Assembly (NCBI RefSeq): GCF_040358985.1
Contig: NZ_CP132932.1
Coordinates: forward strand, 1,798,001-1,862,000
DNA length: 64,000 bases
DNA from: Tunturibacter empetritectus
Lineage (GTDB): Bacteria; Acidobacteriota; Terriglobia; Terriglobales; Acidobacteriaceae
Direction of reading: 5' to 3'
Shown here: in pieces, positions 34,376 through 42,329 of the stretch
Numbering within the stretch: position 1 is the stretch's first letter
Layout of the letters: each line of letters starts with the position of its first letter
Notes under the pieces: generated by a model
What the model was told of the DNA's origin: nothing
The model's input: only the letters and a program-made list of their open reading frames with translations
Database searches by the model: none
Translations under genes and position numbers: made by a program

Positions 34376-36394
34376 TTACAGCGTAACCGTTTTGGAAGCG
34401 ACTAACTCTTTGGCTCGTTCGATAAAGTCGGCGAGCGCGACGCTGCCCTCATCGCCCTTTCCGCGTGTCCTTACACTGACGGCTTCGGTGGCTGCTTCCT
34501 TGTCGCCCATCACCAGGACAAACGGCACCTTCTGGAGGGTGAACTCGCGGATCTTCGCGTTCATCTTTTCGTTACGCTGGTCGAGTTCGACGCGCAGGCC
34601 GGCTGCCTCGAGCTTTGCCTTGACGGCGACGGCGTAGTCCACGTGTTTCTCGGAGATGGGTACGATGCCGACCTGCACCGGCGCGAGCCACATTGGAAAG
34701 GCGCCAGCGTAGTGCTCGATCAGCACACCGAAGAAGCGCTCTACAGAACCGAAGAGTGCACGATGCACCATCACGGGCTGATGCAGCTCACCGTCTTCGC
34801 CCTTGTACTCGAGCTCGAAACGGGCGGGAAGGTTGAAGTCGAACTGCACTGTCGACAACTGCCAGAGCCGTCCCAGAACGTCCACGAGCTTGATATCGAT
34901 CTTCGGGCCGTAGAACGCGCCCTCTCCGGGAATGGCCTTAAACGCTACGCCGCGTTTGGTGAGTACATTCTTAAGGGCGGACTCGGCCTTCTCCCAGTCG
35001 CTCGGGTTGCCGACGAACTCTCCTGATTTCTTTGGATCGTGCAGCGAGAGCTCGACTCGGTACTCGTTAAACCCAAAAGTCTTCAGCACAGCTTCGGCGA
35101 AGTCGAGACAGCCTTCGATCTCGCTGACAACCTGCTCCGGCATACAGAAGATGTGCGCATCATCCTGCGTGAAGCCGCGCACGCGCAGCAGTCCATGCAT
35201 GGTGCCCGATCGCTCGTAACGGTAGACGTTGCCGAGCTCCGCGTAGCGCACGGGCAGATCGCGATAACTTTTAGGCGAGTTCTTGTAGATCAGAATGTGG
35301 CCGGGGCAGTTCATCGGCTTCAACCGGTACTCCGCGTCGTCAAGCTCCATCGGCGGATACATATTCTGCGAGTAAAAACCCTCGTGGCCGGAGATCTTCC
35401 AGAGCTCGCGCCGCATGATGTGGGGCGTGTAGACCATATCGTAACCGCGGCGGATACATTCTTCGCGCATCCAGTCTTCCATGGTTTTGCGAATCAGTCC
35501 GCCCTTCGCATGCCAGAAGATCAACCCCGATCCTGCGACCTCCTGGATGGAGAACAGGTCGAGCTGTTTGCCCAGCACGCGGTGATCGCGAGCTTTGATC
35601 TCCTCCAGCCGCTTGAAGTGCGCGTCGAGATCCTTCGTGTTGAAGAACGCAGTGCCGTAGATGCGCTGCAGCTGCTGATTCTTCTCATCGCCCAGCCAGT
35701 AAGCTCCGGCGACCGAGGTCACCTTGAACGCCTTAACGCGCCCGGTGGAGGGAACGTGCGGGCCGCGGCAGAAGTCGACAAATTTGCCGTTGCGATAGAG
35801 CGAGATCTCGTCGCCCGGCTGCGTAAATTTTTCGATGAAGTGAACCTTCATGAACTCGCCCTGCTCGGCGTAGTCCTTCAATCCCATCTCGCGCGACTCT
35901 TCTTCACGCAGGAACTTCTCATCTCGCGCGACCACCTCGGCCATGCGGGTTTCGATCGCGGCGAGGTCCTCATCGCTGAACGGCGTCTCCCGGTAGACGT
36001 CATAGAAGAAGCCGGAGTCGGTCGCGGGTCCATGCCCGAGCTTGGTCTCGGGGAAGAGTTCGAGGATCGCCGTCGCCATGACGTGGGCGGCGGAGTGACG
36101 CACCACCTTGAGTGCGGCCTCGTCGTTCTCCTTCAGCAGCTCCAGAGCAACATCTTCTGTGAGCGGGGCGGCGAGGTCAACCAGGCGCTCGCCGCTCTCG
36201 GCACCGCCATACATCGCTGCCTCTGAGGTCTCATCCTCCTCCGCGGCTCCCGTAGTTACCGGCGTCAGCGGACGAATCCGCGCCACCACCACCGCTGCAG
36301 CCAGCCGCGGCGAGATGCTCATCGCCACGTCATACGCTGTCGTACCACGCGAAACCTCGCGCACTGAACCGTCTGGAAGCTGAATCCTGATCAT
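34376..36394 (-). CDS. thrS: Threonyl-tRNA synthetase
   Basis: A 672-residue class II synthetase that charges tRNA-Thr. It has the N-terminal TGS domain (IRIQLPDGSVREVSRGTTAYDVA) and the editing domain with HSAAHVMATAILELFP and GPHVPSTG. The catalytic core has MNCPGHILIYK, RYERSGTMHGLLRVRGFTQDDAHIF and motif 3 (HRALFGSVERFFGVLIEHY), followed by an anticodon-binding domain. I chose the ATG at 36394, directly before the TGS domain. A TTG at 36433 is in frame. The TGS domain has a roughly 15-residue acidic insertion (AAEEDETSEAAMYGG). Confidence 0.96.
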   Translation of the reverse strand: MIRIQLPDGSVREVSRGTTAYDVAMSISPRLAAAVVVARIRPLTPVTTGAAEEDETSEAAMYGGAESGERLVDLAAPLTEDVALELLKENDEAALKVVRHSAAHVMATAILELFPETKLGHGPATDSGFFYDVYRETPFSDEDLAAIETRMAEVVARDEKFLREEESREMGLKDYAEQGEFMKVHFIEKFTQPGDEISLYRNGKFVDFCRGPHVPSTGRVKAFKVTSVAGAYWLGDEKNQQLQRIYGTAFFNTKDLDAHFKRLEEIKARDHRVLGKQLDLFSIQEVAGSGLIFWHAKGGLIRKTMEDWMREECIRRGYDMVYTPHIMRRELWKISGHEGFYSQNMYPPMELDDAEYRLKPMNCPGHILIYKNSPKSYRDLPVRYAELGNVYRYERSGTMHGLLRVRGFTQDDAHIFCMPEQVVSEIEGCLDFAEAVLKTFGFNEYRVELSLHDPKKSGEFVGNPSDWEKAESALKNVLTKRGVAFKAIPGEGAFYGPKIDIKLVDVLGRLWQLSTVQFDFNLPARFELEYKGEDGELHQPVMVHRALFGSVERFFGVLIEHYAGAFPMWLAPVQVGIVPISEKHVDYAVAVKAKLEAAGLRVELDQRNEKMNAKIREFTLQKVPFVLVMGDKEAATEAVSVRTRGKGDEGSVALADFIERAKELVASKTVTL

Positions 36395-36622
36395 CTGCTC
36401 GTTCACATCTTCAAGAATAGATGGTTGCCGCAAAGCGCGTCGAGGCGGGGACTGCGGAGCCGGTCGGAAGACAGTCGCTGGGAGGTGGATAACTACGACG
36501 TTACTACTGGCTCATAACGCTTACACCAGCGTGGTATAGCCGTGCTCCAATGGCCCGGCTACGGTAAGAATGTTCGAAGTGTCCAGAGATTCGGGTGAAC
36601 TGCCCACAGGACGACAACAAAC

Positions 36623-36952
36623 ATGCAGGTTTTACTTAGAAGGTCTGAGTTCCGGCAGGACATTCACTGTTCGGTTTGCGGTCAGGGCTTCCGGCTCTAC
36701 TGGGAGTCGAGCTCCCCTTCCGAACGCACCACCACACGCTCCATCGTTCTCGGCGAGCTCCGCGACCATCACTCTCCAGAACAGGGTGGGGACAAGACTG
36801 CCGCAGCCCATCCTTTCGACCTGTTCCGGCTCCCTGGCTGGAGCGGTTCGCCGCGCTTCACCCGGACTGCGATGTTGGCAGGGCCGGCCCGCATCCCCAG
36901 CGATATCTCCAAAGTGGTCATGATCTCCAGGCGGGCGAATCGGGAGAGGTAG
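36623..36952 (+). CDS. Hypothetical 109-residue protein with CxxC
   Basis: The product starts MQVLLRRSEFRQDIHCSVCG, contains a single CxxC (16-19), a helical EELRD-like segment, and a conserved-looking stretch HPFDLFRLPGWSGSPRFTR. From memory, similar short proteins with HPF..LPGWSGSP occur in acidobacterial genomes, which makes this frame more credible than the two other frames open across the same bases. AGGA lies 11 bases upstream. One CxxC alone cannot form a full metal site, so a dimer or a redox role is possible. Function unknown. Confidence 0.45.
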   Translation: MQVLLRRSEFRQDIHCSVCGQGFRLYWESSSPSERTTTRSIVLGELRDHHSPEQGGDKTAAAHPFDLFRLPGWSGSPRFTRTAMLAGPARIPSDISKVVMISRRANRER

Positions 36953-37153
36953 TTCCCCGCCTCATTGGAACCATCCTCCAACGAGCTCGTTGTTCCTCGT
37001 AAATTGCCACGCTCCTGCGTCCGCCTCATCTTCCCCATATCGCTCTTCGGCAAGGCCAAGGCTCGTCTGCGCCTCATCCACAGGTAGATTCCGCGGCCTC
37101 AAGATAAATAGTTGAAGATCAGGCCAGCGCAACTCTTCGCCACTATGTTCAAG

Positions 37154-37159
37154 TAAGAT
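37154..37159 (+). promoter_or_regulatory. Putative -10 element of the TspO gene (TAAGAT)
   Basis: TAAGAT ends 8 bases before the ATG, with no Shine-Dalgarno in between. The same arrangement is seen at purE, hemB, mutS2 and folC. Confidence 0.35.
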
Positions 37160-37167
37160 GGCGAGCG

Positions 37168-37680
37168 ATGATCGCATCTACCCCTAGACAGACATCTCGC
37201 GCAGACTCGATTAGCGTGCTCCTCGGCCTGCTCTTCGTATGCTATGCCGTGGCCGCGCTGGGAGCCCTGGTGACCGCCCACGAAGTTCCTGCCTGGTACG
37301 CCACTCTCTCCAAACCGAATTTCAGTCCACCCAATTGGATCTTTGCTCCAGTCTGGACGGTGCTCTATGGACTGATGGCCGTTGCGGCCTGGCTGGTCTG
37401 GCGAACACCCACCTCTGGAAGCAACTCCACCTCCCGTCGCTCCGGGCTGATACTGTTTGCCCTTCAGCTGCTGCTCAATTTTCTCTGGACACCTGTGTTC
37501 TTCCGCTTTCACCAGCTTTTGCCCGCGCTTGTGGTCATCCTTTGTCTCTGGGGCTTGATTCTGCTCACCGCTCTCCGCTTCTGGAAGGTTGACCGCCTCG
37601 CCGGAGGCCTTATGCTCCCCTATCTCGTTTGGGTGACCTTCGCGACTGCCCTCAACTACGAGATCTACCGCCTGAATTGA
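37168..37680 (+). CDS. TspO/MBR family membrane protein
   Basis: A 170-residue protein with five membrane helices. The signature WYATLSKPNFSPPNWIFAPVW and TVLYGLM lies after the first helix, and QLLLNFLWTPVFF and LMLPYLVWVTFATALNYEIY follow in the usual places. TspO proteins bind porphyrins and sterol-like ligands and influence tetrapyrrole and stress physiology. The N-terminal 16 residues (ASTPRQTSRADSI) precede the first helix. It is followed by a hairpin terminator. Confidence 0.92.
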   Translation: MIASTPRQTSRADSISVLLGLLFVCYAVAALGALVTAHEVPAWYATLSKPNFSPPNWIFAPVWTVLYGLMAVAAWLVWRTPTSGSNSTSRRSGLILFALQLLLNFLWTPVFFRFHQLLPALVVILCLWGLILLTALRFWKVDRLAGGLMLPYLVWVTFATALNYEIYRLN

Positions 37681-37701
37681 GCTCCAAAAGCCACAGAAAT
37701 A

Positions 37702-37730
37702 AGGACCGCACCCCTGTGGGCAACGGTCCT
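37702..37730 (+). terminator. Hairpin terminator after the TspO gene
   Basis: AGGACCG (37702-37708) pairs with CGGTCCT (37724-37730). An inner CCC/GGG can extend the structure, and GTTTGTGTT follows. It lies 22 bases after the TspO stop and could also serve the convergent small gene at 37762. Confidence 0.65.
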
Positions 37731-37761
37731 GTTTGTGTTGAGACGGCTGTTAACTGTTTAG

Positions 37762-37896
37762 TTAAGCAATTTCGGCTATGCTCTCCATCGTGCGTTCCGC
37801 CGGAGCATGCTTCTGCAACCAGACATTCGCTCTCCAACGGCCAAAAAACGGTGCTACAGCGATCATTCCAAAAGCGATACCAAGTGCTAAGCGCAT
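37762..37896 (-). CDS. 44-residue membrane-anchored small protein
   Basis: On the minus strand AAAGGAG lies 6 bases before an ATG that opens a 44-codon frame. The product begins with a hydrophobic helix (LALGIAFGMIAVAPFF, residues 3-18), then a basic stretch (GRWRANVWLQKHAPAERT) and a short acidic end (MESIAEIA). This is the look of a single-pass small membrane protein. It is convergent with the TspO gene and divergent from folC. I do not recognise a family. The strong ribosome site supports it. Confidence 0.6.
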   Translation of the reverse strand: MRLALGIAFGMIAVAPFFGRWRANVWLQKHAPAERTMESIAEIA

Positions 37897-38119
37897 AAAC
37901 TTCTCCTTTTATCCCCTTGGGTCTTGAGAACCCTCCAGGTTTCGAACGGGCAGATTGGTTTGCAAAACATTGCATGTTGCAACTGTTGATACCCCAATAT
38001 CGACCCGCCGAACCACCCTCGATATCCCACCTTGGTGTTACAGCGGGCACGTGAGTGGAATTGGCATCGTTTCGCCCGGTCAGCCAGCCCAACTGCGTAT
38101 TCAAACTCGCGCCATCGCC

Positions 38120-38125
38120 TAAAAT
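38120..38125 (+). promoter_or_regulatory. Putative -10 element of folC (TAAAAT), leaderless arrangement
   Basis: TAAAAT ends 6 bases before the folC ATG, and the intervening AAACCC holds no ribosome site. No -35 match is clear. Confidence 0.45.
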
Positions 38126-38131
38126 AAACCC

Positions 38132-39613
38132 ATGTCCTACACGGCAGCGGTCGACCATCTTTACGCCCTGGGCCAGGAACTTGCCCCCTCAACGCCCAGT
38201 ACACCTCGCCGGAAGTTCGACCTTGCTCATATGCGGGTTTTGGCCGCTGCCCTGGGCGACCCGCAGACCGCATTCCCCTCGGTTTTGATCGCCGGAACCA
38301 ACGGCAAAGGGTCCACTGCCGCCACGCTCAGTAGCATCCTCACTGCTGCGGGCTACCGTACCGGCCTCTACACCTCGCCCCACCTGGTCCGCGTCAACGA
38401 GCGAATCCAGATCGACGGGCAACAGATTCCTGACGAGGACTTCGCTCGCCTCTACTTTCAAGTCGACGAGACTGCCCGCCATCTCGTCGAGTCTGGCGAT
38501 CTGCCCTATCCGCCCAGCTTCTTTGAGGTTCTCACCGCGGTAGGCTTTCTCTACTTCGCCGGAGAGAGCGAAACCCAGTCAGAGAAGACCCCGGTAGACA
38601 TCGTCATCCTTGAGGTTGGTCTCGGTGGCCGTCTCGACGCCACCAACATCGTCGAACCGCTCCTCTCCATCCTCACTGACATCGCGCTCGACCATCAGGA
38701 TTACCTGGGCAACACCATTGCCGAGATCACTCGCGAAAAAGCCGGCATCCTGCGCCCCAACGGCACGCTCATCACGTTGCCCCAGCACCCCGAAGCCAAC
38801 CAGGCGATCGGCGAGGCTGCGGCCACACTGAATCTCCGCGCCATCAACGCTGCCGGCTACATCCCCACAAACGTGCCCGGCCATACTGCGGGTGTTCCAC
38901 AACATCCCGCCGACACCGCTGGCCAGGAAGCACGGTCGCTCCCTGCAAATCGCTACATCGTCACCCTCGACGGTGAAACCCTCGAAGTCAATTCGCCACT
39001 GCCCGGGCACCATCAGCAGCGCAATATTGCCCTGGCAATCGCTGCTGCGGCGGAGTTACGTAACTCTAAAGGTTACAAACTAGCAAAAATTACCCCAGAA
39101 AGTAACCAAATCGGTTACAATATAACCAACGCGCAGATTGAAGCTGGAATCCGCAATACGCAATGGCCCGGACGCCTCGAACTCTTTACCTTCCCCGAAG
39201 GCCCGCAGCTCCTATTGGACGTAGCGCACAACCCGGCCGGGGCCTGGACCCTACGGGCCGCCATCGCTCAGCTCCCCGACACGCGGCCTCGTACTCTCCT
39301 CTTCAGCTGCCTTCGCGATAAAGATCTCAAAGAGATGGGCCAGATCCTCTTTCCGCTCTTCGACGCCTCCTCGACGGATCCGGAACGCCGCAGGGACCAT
39401 ATCGTCTTCGCCCCTATCGACAATCCGCGAGCGGCCCACATCGAAGATCTCCTGGCGGCCGCTCACGCTCTCGATATTCCCGCCCACGCCGCCCCTCACC
39501 TGGCCGCCGCTTTCGCCCAGGCCCGTGCTGTGACGCCGCCAGAAGGTCTCATTATCGCCACCGGCTCCGTCTATTTAGTGGGCGAGATCCGCCGTCTAGC
39601 CGGAGAGCTATGA
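38132..39613 (+). CDS. folC: Bifunctional folylpolyglutamate/dihydrofolate synthase
   Basis: A 493-residue Mur-ligase-type enzyme that adds glutamate to dihydropteroate and to folates with ATP. Visible motifs are IAGTNGKGSTAATLSSIL (P-loop), GLYTSPHLVRVNERIQIDG, VGLGGRLDATNIV, DHQDYLGNTIAEITREKAGI and LLDVAHNPAGAWTLRAAI. It is about 60 residues longer than common FolC because of an insertion near 255-275 and another near 395-410. A short stretch near 39055-39130 is AT-rich compared with the rest. The stop overlaps plsC (ATGA), so the two are coupled. Confidence 0.94.
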   Translation: MSYTAAVDHLYALGQELAPSTPSTPRRKFDLAHMRVLAAALGDPQTAFPSVLIAGTNGKGSTAATLSSILTAAGYRTGLYTSPHLVRVNERIQIDGQQIPDEDFARLYFQVDETARHLVESGDLPYPPSFFEVLTAVGFLYFAGESETQSEKTPVDIVILEVGLGGRLDATNIVEPLLSILTDIALDHQDYLGNTIAEITREKAGILRPNGTLITLPQHPEANQAIGEAAATLNLRAINAAGYIPTNVPGHTAGVPQHPADTAGQEARSLPANRYIVTLDGETLEVNSPLPGHHQQRNIALAIAAAAELRNSKGYKLAKITPESNQIGYNITNAQIEAGIRNTQWPGRLELFTFPEGPQLLLDVAHNPAGAWTLRAAIAQLPDTRPRTLLFSCLRDKDLKEMGQILFPLFDASSTDPERRRDHIVFAPIDNPRAAHIEDLLAAAHALDIPAHAAPHLAAAFAQARAVTPPEGLIIATGSVYLVGEIRRLAGEL

Positions 39614-40506
39614 ACGACTCTCCTTTTGCGGACAACGTGGCGCATAAGAGTGTGGAAGGCAAAGGCGGGAGCAGCAACGTCGCAGAATCCGCCGAGCCCA
39701 AGCCGTCGGCCCAGCCCATCCTCTCTGTGGAGGAGCCGGACCTTCCCGCCTCTCCTTTTATCTCGAAGCAGCCGCCCTTCGCCCTGCGCTGGCTGTCCTA
39801 TCTTCTTCTGATCCCCCTCGTAGGCCTGGCTACCGCTTTCTTTGGTTGCTTCTCTCTCCTCGCCGGCCTGTGGGACAAGTCCGGTCGCCAGCAGCACGCC
39901 ATTGCTCACGTGTGGGCACGCACCATGCTCCTCTTTAGCCTCTCTCCGGTCAAGATCATTGGCCGCGAGAAGCTTCACGAGCAGGAGACCGCCGTCTACG
40001 CCTCCAACCACCTCAGCTACATGGACACGCCCGTCCTCTTCGCGAAGCTTCCCTTTCAGTTCCGCATCCTAGCGAAGCAGTCTCTTTGGAAGATCCCGTT
40101 TATTGGCTGGTACCTCAACCGCTCGGGTCAGGTCTCTGTCGACTCGAACAGTCCCCGCTCGCTGGTCGCCAGCCTCAACCGTGGTGTCGCCACCCTGAAG
40201 CAAGGCTTGCCGCTCGTCCTCTTTCCCGAGGGTGGCCGCGCAGCCACCGGCCAGCTCCAGACGATGATGTCCGGCTGTGCCTACATGGCGATCAAGGCGC
40301 AGGTCCCCCTGGTCCCCCTTACGCTGATTGGAACCTACGAGCTTCTCCCGATCCACGTCTACGCGCTGCACCCCCGGCCCATCTTCATCGTGGTAGGGGA
40401 CCCGATCCCTACGACCGGCCTGAACTCTCGCGATGCCGACGCGCTTACTCGGCGGCTCTACGCATCCATCTCCGAGACCTACGCTCAGTACTCCGCCAGC
40501 AACTAA
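39610..40506 (+). CDS. plsC: 1-acyl-sn-glycerol-3-phosphate acyltransferase
   Basis: A 298-residue membrane acyltransferase that makes phosphatidic acid. After a hydrophilic ~50-residue N-terminus it has a hydrophobic segment (WLSYLLLIPLVGLATAFFG). The HX4D motif follows in SNHLSYMDTPVL, then IPFIGWYLNRSGQVSVDS, LFPEGGRAATGQL and VPLVPLTLIGTYELLPIHV. Coupling to folC by a 4-base overlap is seen. A functional link is not obvious. A hairpin repeat starts 2 bases after the stop. Confidence 0.9.
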   Translation: MNDSPFADNVAHKSVEGKGGSSNVAESAEPKPSAQPILSVEEPDLPASPFISKQPPFALRWLSYLLLIPLVGLATAFFGCFSLLAGLWDKSGRQQHAIAHVWARTMLLFSLSPVKIIGREKLHEQETAVYASNHLSYMDTPVLFAKLPFQFRILAKQSLWKIPFIGWYLNRSGQVSVDSNSPRSLVASLNRGVATLKQGLPLVLFPEGGRAATGQLQTMMSGCAYMAIKAQVPLVPLTLIGTYELLPIHVYALHPRPIFIVVGDPIPTTGLNSRDADALTRRLYASISETYAQYSASN

Positions 40507-40508
40507 AG

Positions 40509-40688
40509 TGCGCCCTGCGCGGGCGGCGGTCACTTCGTGACTTGTATACCCCTTCGGTTGGCGCTCCCGTTGGTCGCGAGCCATTTTTCTTTCCGACCAA
40601 TGGGAGGACCTTTAGCGTTCGTTCTACCACGACCGGTACACGCGTCACGAAGTGACCGCCGCCCGCGCAGGGCGCCCGTCCGCAGGAC
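40509..40688. repeat. Hairpin repeat copy 3 (full length, left end trimmed)
   Basis: 180 bases in the same orientation as copy 1. The left end lacks the GTCCTGCCGGAC tip and starts at the small hairpin GCCCTGCGCGGGC. The arms carry GTCACTTCGTGAC and GTCACGAAGTGAC. The inner stem is CTCCCGTTGGTCG with CGACCAATGGGAG. The right end is GCCCGTCCGCAGGAC. It begins 2 bases after the plsC stop codon, so the missing tip is where the gene ends. Confidence 0.88.
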
Positions 40689-40717
40689 ACAGCAACAGGC
40701 CGTATGATTAATCAGCC

Positions 40718-41497
40718 ATGAAGCCCCGCATCGCCATTCCCGTCCCCACCAGCACAGACCTCGCCTATAACCAGCGCTCCTGGCCCCAGTATGCAGCAGC
40801 GGTCGAAAGCAGCGGTGGAACTCCCGTCGAGATACCCCTCACCGCCACTCCTGCCGAGATCGCCAACCTCATCAACACCTGCCAGGCGGTCCTGCTCCCC
40901 GGCAGTCCCGCCGACGTCAACCCGCAGAAGTACGGCCAGGACCCCATCCCCGAGTGCTCCCCAGCCGACCACGCCCGGGAGAACGTCGACGAGCTCCTCA
41001 TCCAGGACGCTCACAACCTCTACAAACCAGTCTTCGCTATCTGCTTCGGCCTGCAGTTCCTCAACGTTTGGCGCGGTGGCACCTTGGTGCAGGACCTCGC
41101 GATTCTTCCCGTCAACCACACCGCTGGCAGAAGCGTAGCAATAGCCCACACCGCCGCAATCGCACCCAATTCCCACCTGGGATCGTTCCTGGACCCCGCA
41201 GAAGCCCCCGTACAGGAGGAGTTCCTCCGCCTCCCCATCAACTCCAGTCACCATCAGGCTATTGGCATCCCGGGAGATGGCCTCCGCGTCGCTGCCCGCT
41301 GCCCGCAGGACGGAGTCATTGAAGCCGTAGAGGGCGGTCAGGCCAGCGAAGGGGCCACCTCACACTTCGTTCTGGGGGTGCAGTGGCATCCCGAGCGCAG
41401 CTACGACCTAAGCCCCAGCTCCCGCGCGCTCTTCGACCGCTTTGTGGCGCAAGCCGCCAATTGGACGCCGCGCCCAGTCCACACCTCCGTAGCCTGA
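40718..41497 (+). CDS. Class I glutamine amidotransferase-like protein, PuuD/gamma-glutamyl hydrolase type
   Basis: A 259-residue hydrolase. The nucleophile is Cys109 in AICFGLQFLNVWRGGTLVQDL, and the partner His and Glu are in GVQWHPERSYDL. Nearby markers are QAVLLPGSPADVNPQKYG and NSSHHQAIG. This pattern fits gamma-glutamyl-gamma-aminobutyrate hydrolases, which cut gamma-glutamyl bonds. The oxyanion loop reads CFG where PuuD has CRG, so the preferred substrate may differ. A TATGAT ends 9 bases before the ATG. It lies just upstream of a parS site. Confidence 0.85.
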   Translation: MKPRIAIPVPTSTDLAYNQRSWPQYAAAVESSGGTPVEIPLTATPAEIANLINTCQAVLLPGSPADVNPQKYGQDPIPECSPADHARENVDELLIQDAHNLYKPVFAICFGLQFLNVWRGGTLVQDLAILPVNHTAGRSVAIAHTAAIAPNSHLGSFLDPAEAPVQEEFLRLPINSSHHQAIGIPGDGLRVAARCPQDGVIEAVEGGQASEGATSHFVLGVQWHPERSYDLSPSSRALFDRFVAQAANWTPRPVHTSVA

Positions 41498-41512
41498 CCG
41501 CTCCTGTCAGAA

Positions 41513-41528
41513 TGTTCCACGTGGAACA
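41513..41528. promoter_or_regulatory. parS: parS centromere site 1
   Basis: TGTTCCACGTGGAACA, a perfect 16-bp palindrome of the ParB-binding parS type. It lies 15 bases after the amidotransferase gene and 36 bases before rsmG. Confidence 0.93.
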
Positions 41529-41564
41529 CCTTCATGCTTTCCAACCTTGAGATACTGAAACTCC

Positions 41565-42167
41565 ATGCCAACCCTCTCTGAAGCGGAGATTGCCTCGCTC
41601 CTCACCCCTTATCTCCCAGACGCCGCTCCTCTCGTTCTCTCCAGGCTCGCCGTCTACCTCGAACTACTACTCAAATGGAACGCCCGAACCAACCTCACCG
41701 CGATCCGCGATCCGAAGGAGATCGTTTGTCGGCACTTCGGGGAAAGTCTCTTCGCAGGGAGACATCTAGCCTCGGAGACTAAAACCCTCCTCGACTTCGG
41801 CTCCGGGGCAGGCTTTCCTGGTCTGCCCATCGCTATCCTCCACCCCGAGATTGCCGTAACCTTGGCTGAATCGCAGAATAAAAAGGCCACCTTCCTCCGG
41901 GAAGTCGGGCGGATGCTCGCCATTCCGGTCGAAGTCTGGCCTGTCCGCGTCGAAACCATGCCCGAAGGCCGTCAATTCCACACGGTAACCCTTCGCGCTG
42001 TGGACAATATGTCCTCTGCCCTTATCGCCGCGGCGCCCCGCTCTACCAACGATCTTCTCATCATGGCGGGAGCCACCCCACCCGCTCCCCCTGGCTTCAC
42101 CCTCCAGGCTTCCATTCTGATCCCAACTACCGAATCAAGCATTCTGATCCGGGCAATCCGCAATTAA
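41565..42167 (+). CDS. rsmG: 16S rRNA (guanine527-N7)-methyltransferase
   Basis: A 200-residue SAM-dependent enzyme that methylates G527 of 16S rRNA. Recognisable are LLKWNARTNLTAIRDPKEIV, the SAM site LLDFGSGAGFPGLPIAI, and LAESQNKKATFLREV. The C-terminal part (NDLLIMAGATPPAPPGF) is short compared with other RsmG proteins. The family's usual RAV motif is visible as LRAVDNM. It is bracketed by two parS sites and followed by parA and parB, the common origin-proximal order. Confidence 0.93.
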   Translation: MPTLSEAEIASLLTPYLPDAAPLVLSRLAVYLELLLKWNARTNLTAIRDPKEIVCRHFGESLFAGRHLASETKTLLDFGSGAGFPGLPIAILHPEIAVTLAESQNKKATFLREVGRMLAIPVEVWPVRVETMPEGRQFHTVTLRAVDNMSSALIAAAPRSTNDLLIMAGATPPAPPGFTLQASILIPTTESSILIRAIRN

Positions 42168-42168
42168 C

Positions 42169-42184
42169 TGTTCCACGTGGAACA
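42169..42184. promoter_or_regulatory. parS: parS centromere site 2
   Basis: TGTTCCACGTGGAACA, identical to site 1, starting one base after the rsmG stop codon. It lies 146 bases before the parA start. Confidence 0.93.
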
Positions 42185-42187
42185 AAG

Positions 42188-42277
42188 ATTTCCACATCTT
42201 TTCTTCGGAAACCCCACAATCCAGGCCCTAAATCACGTATCCCACAAGTTCTCCACAGCCTTCGCCTGTTCTGCACA
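42188..42277 (+). other. Cluster of DnaA-box-like 9-mers upstream of parA
   Basis: Four same-direction 9-mers related to TTATNCACA lie within 90 bases: ATTTCCACA (42188), TATCCCACA (42238), TTCTCCACA (42249) and TTCTGCACA (42269). The last two each differ from the consensus at one position. The segment lies between parS site 2 and parA. It could be a DnaA-binding region or part of the origin, but chance in C/A-rich sequence is possible. Confidence 0.3.
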
Positions 42278-42329
42278 CCACCCACCCATTGCCACGCCGC
42301 CTTCCGCCGGATACCCTTCCTTTACCGCA

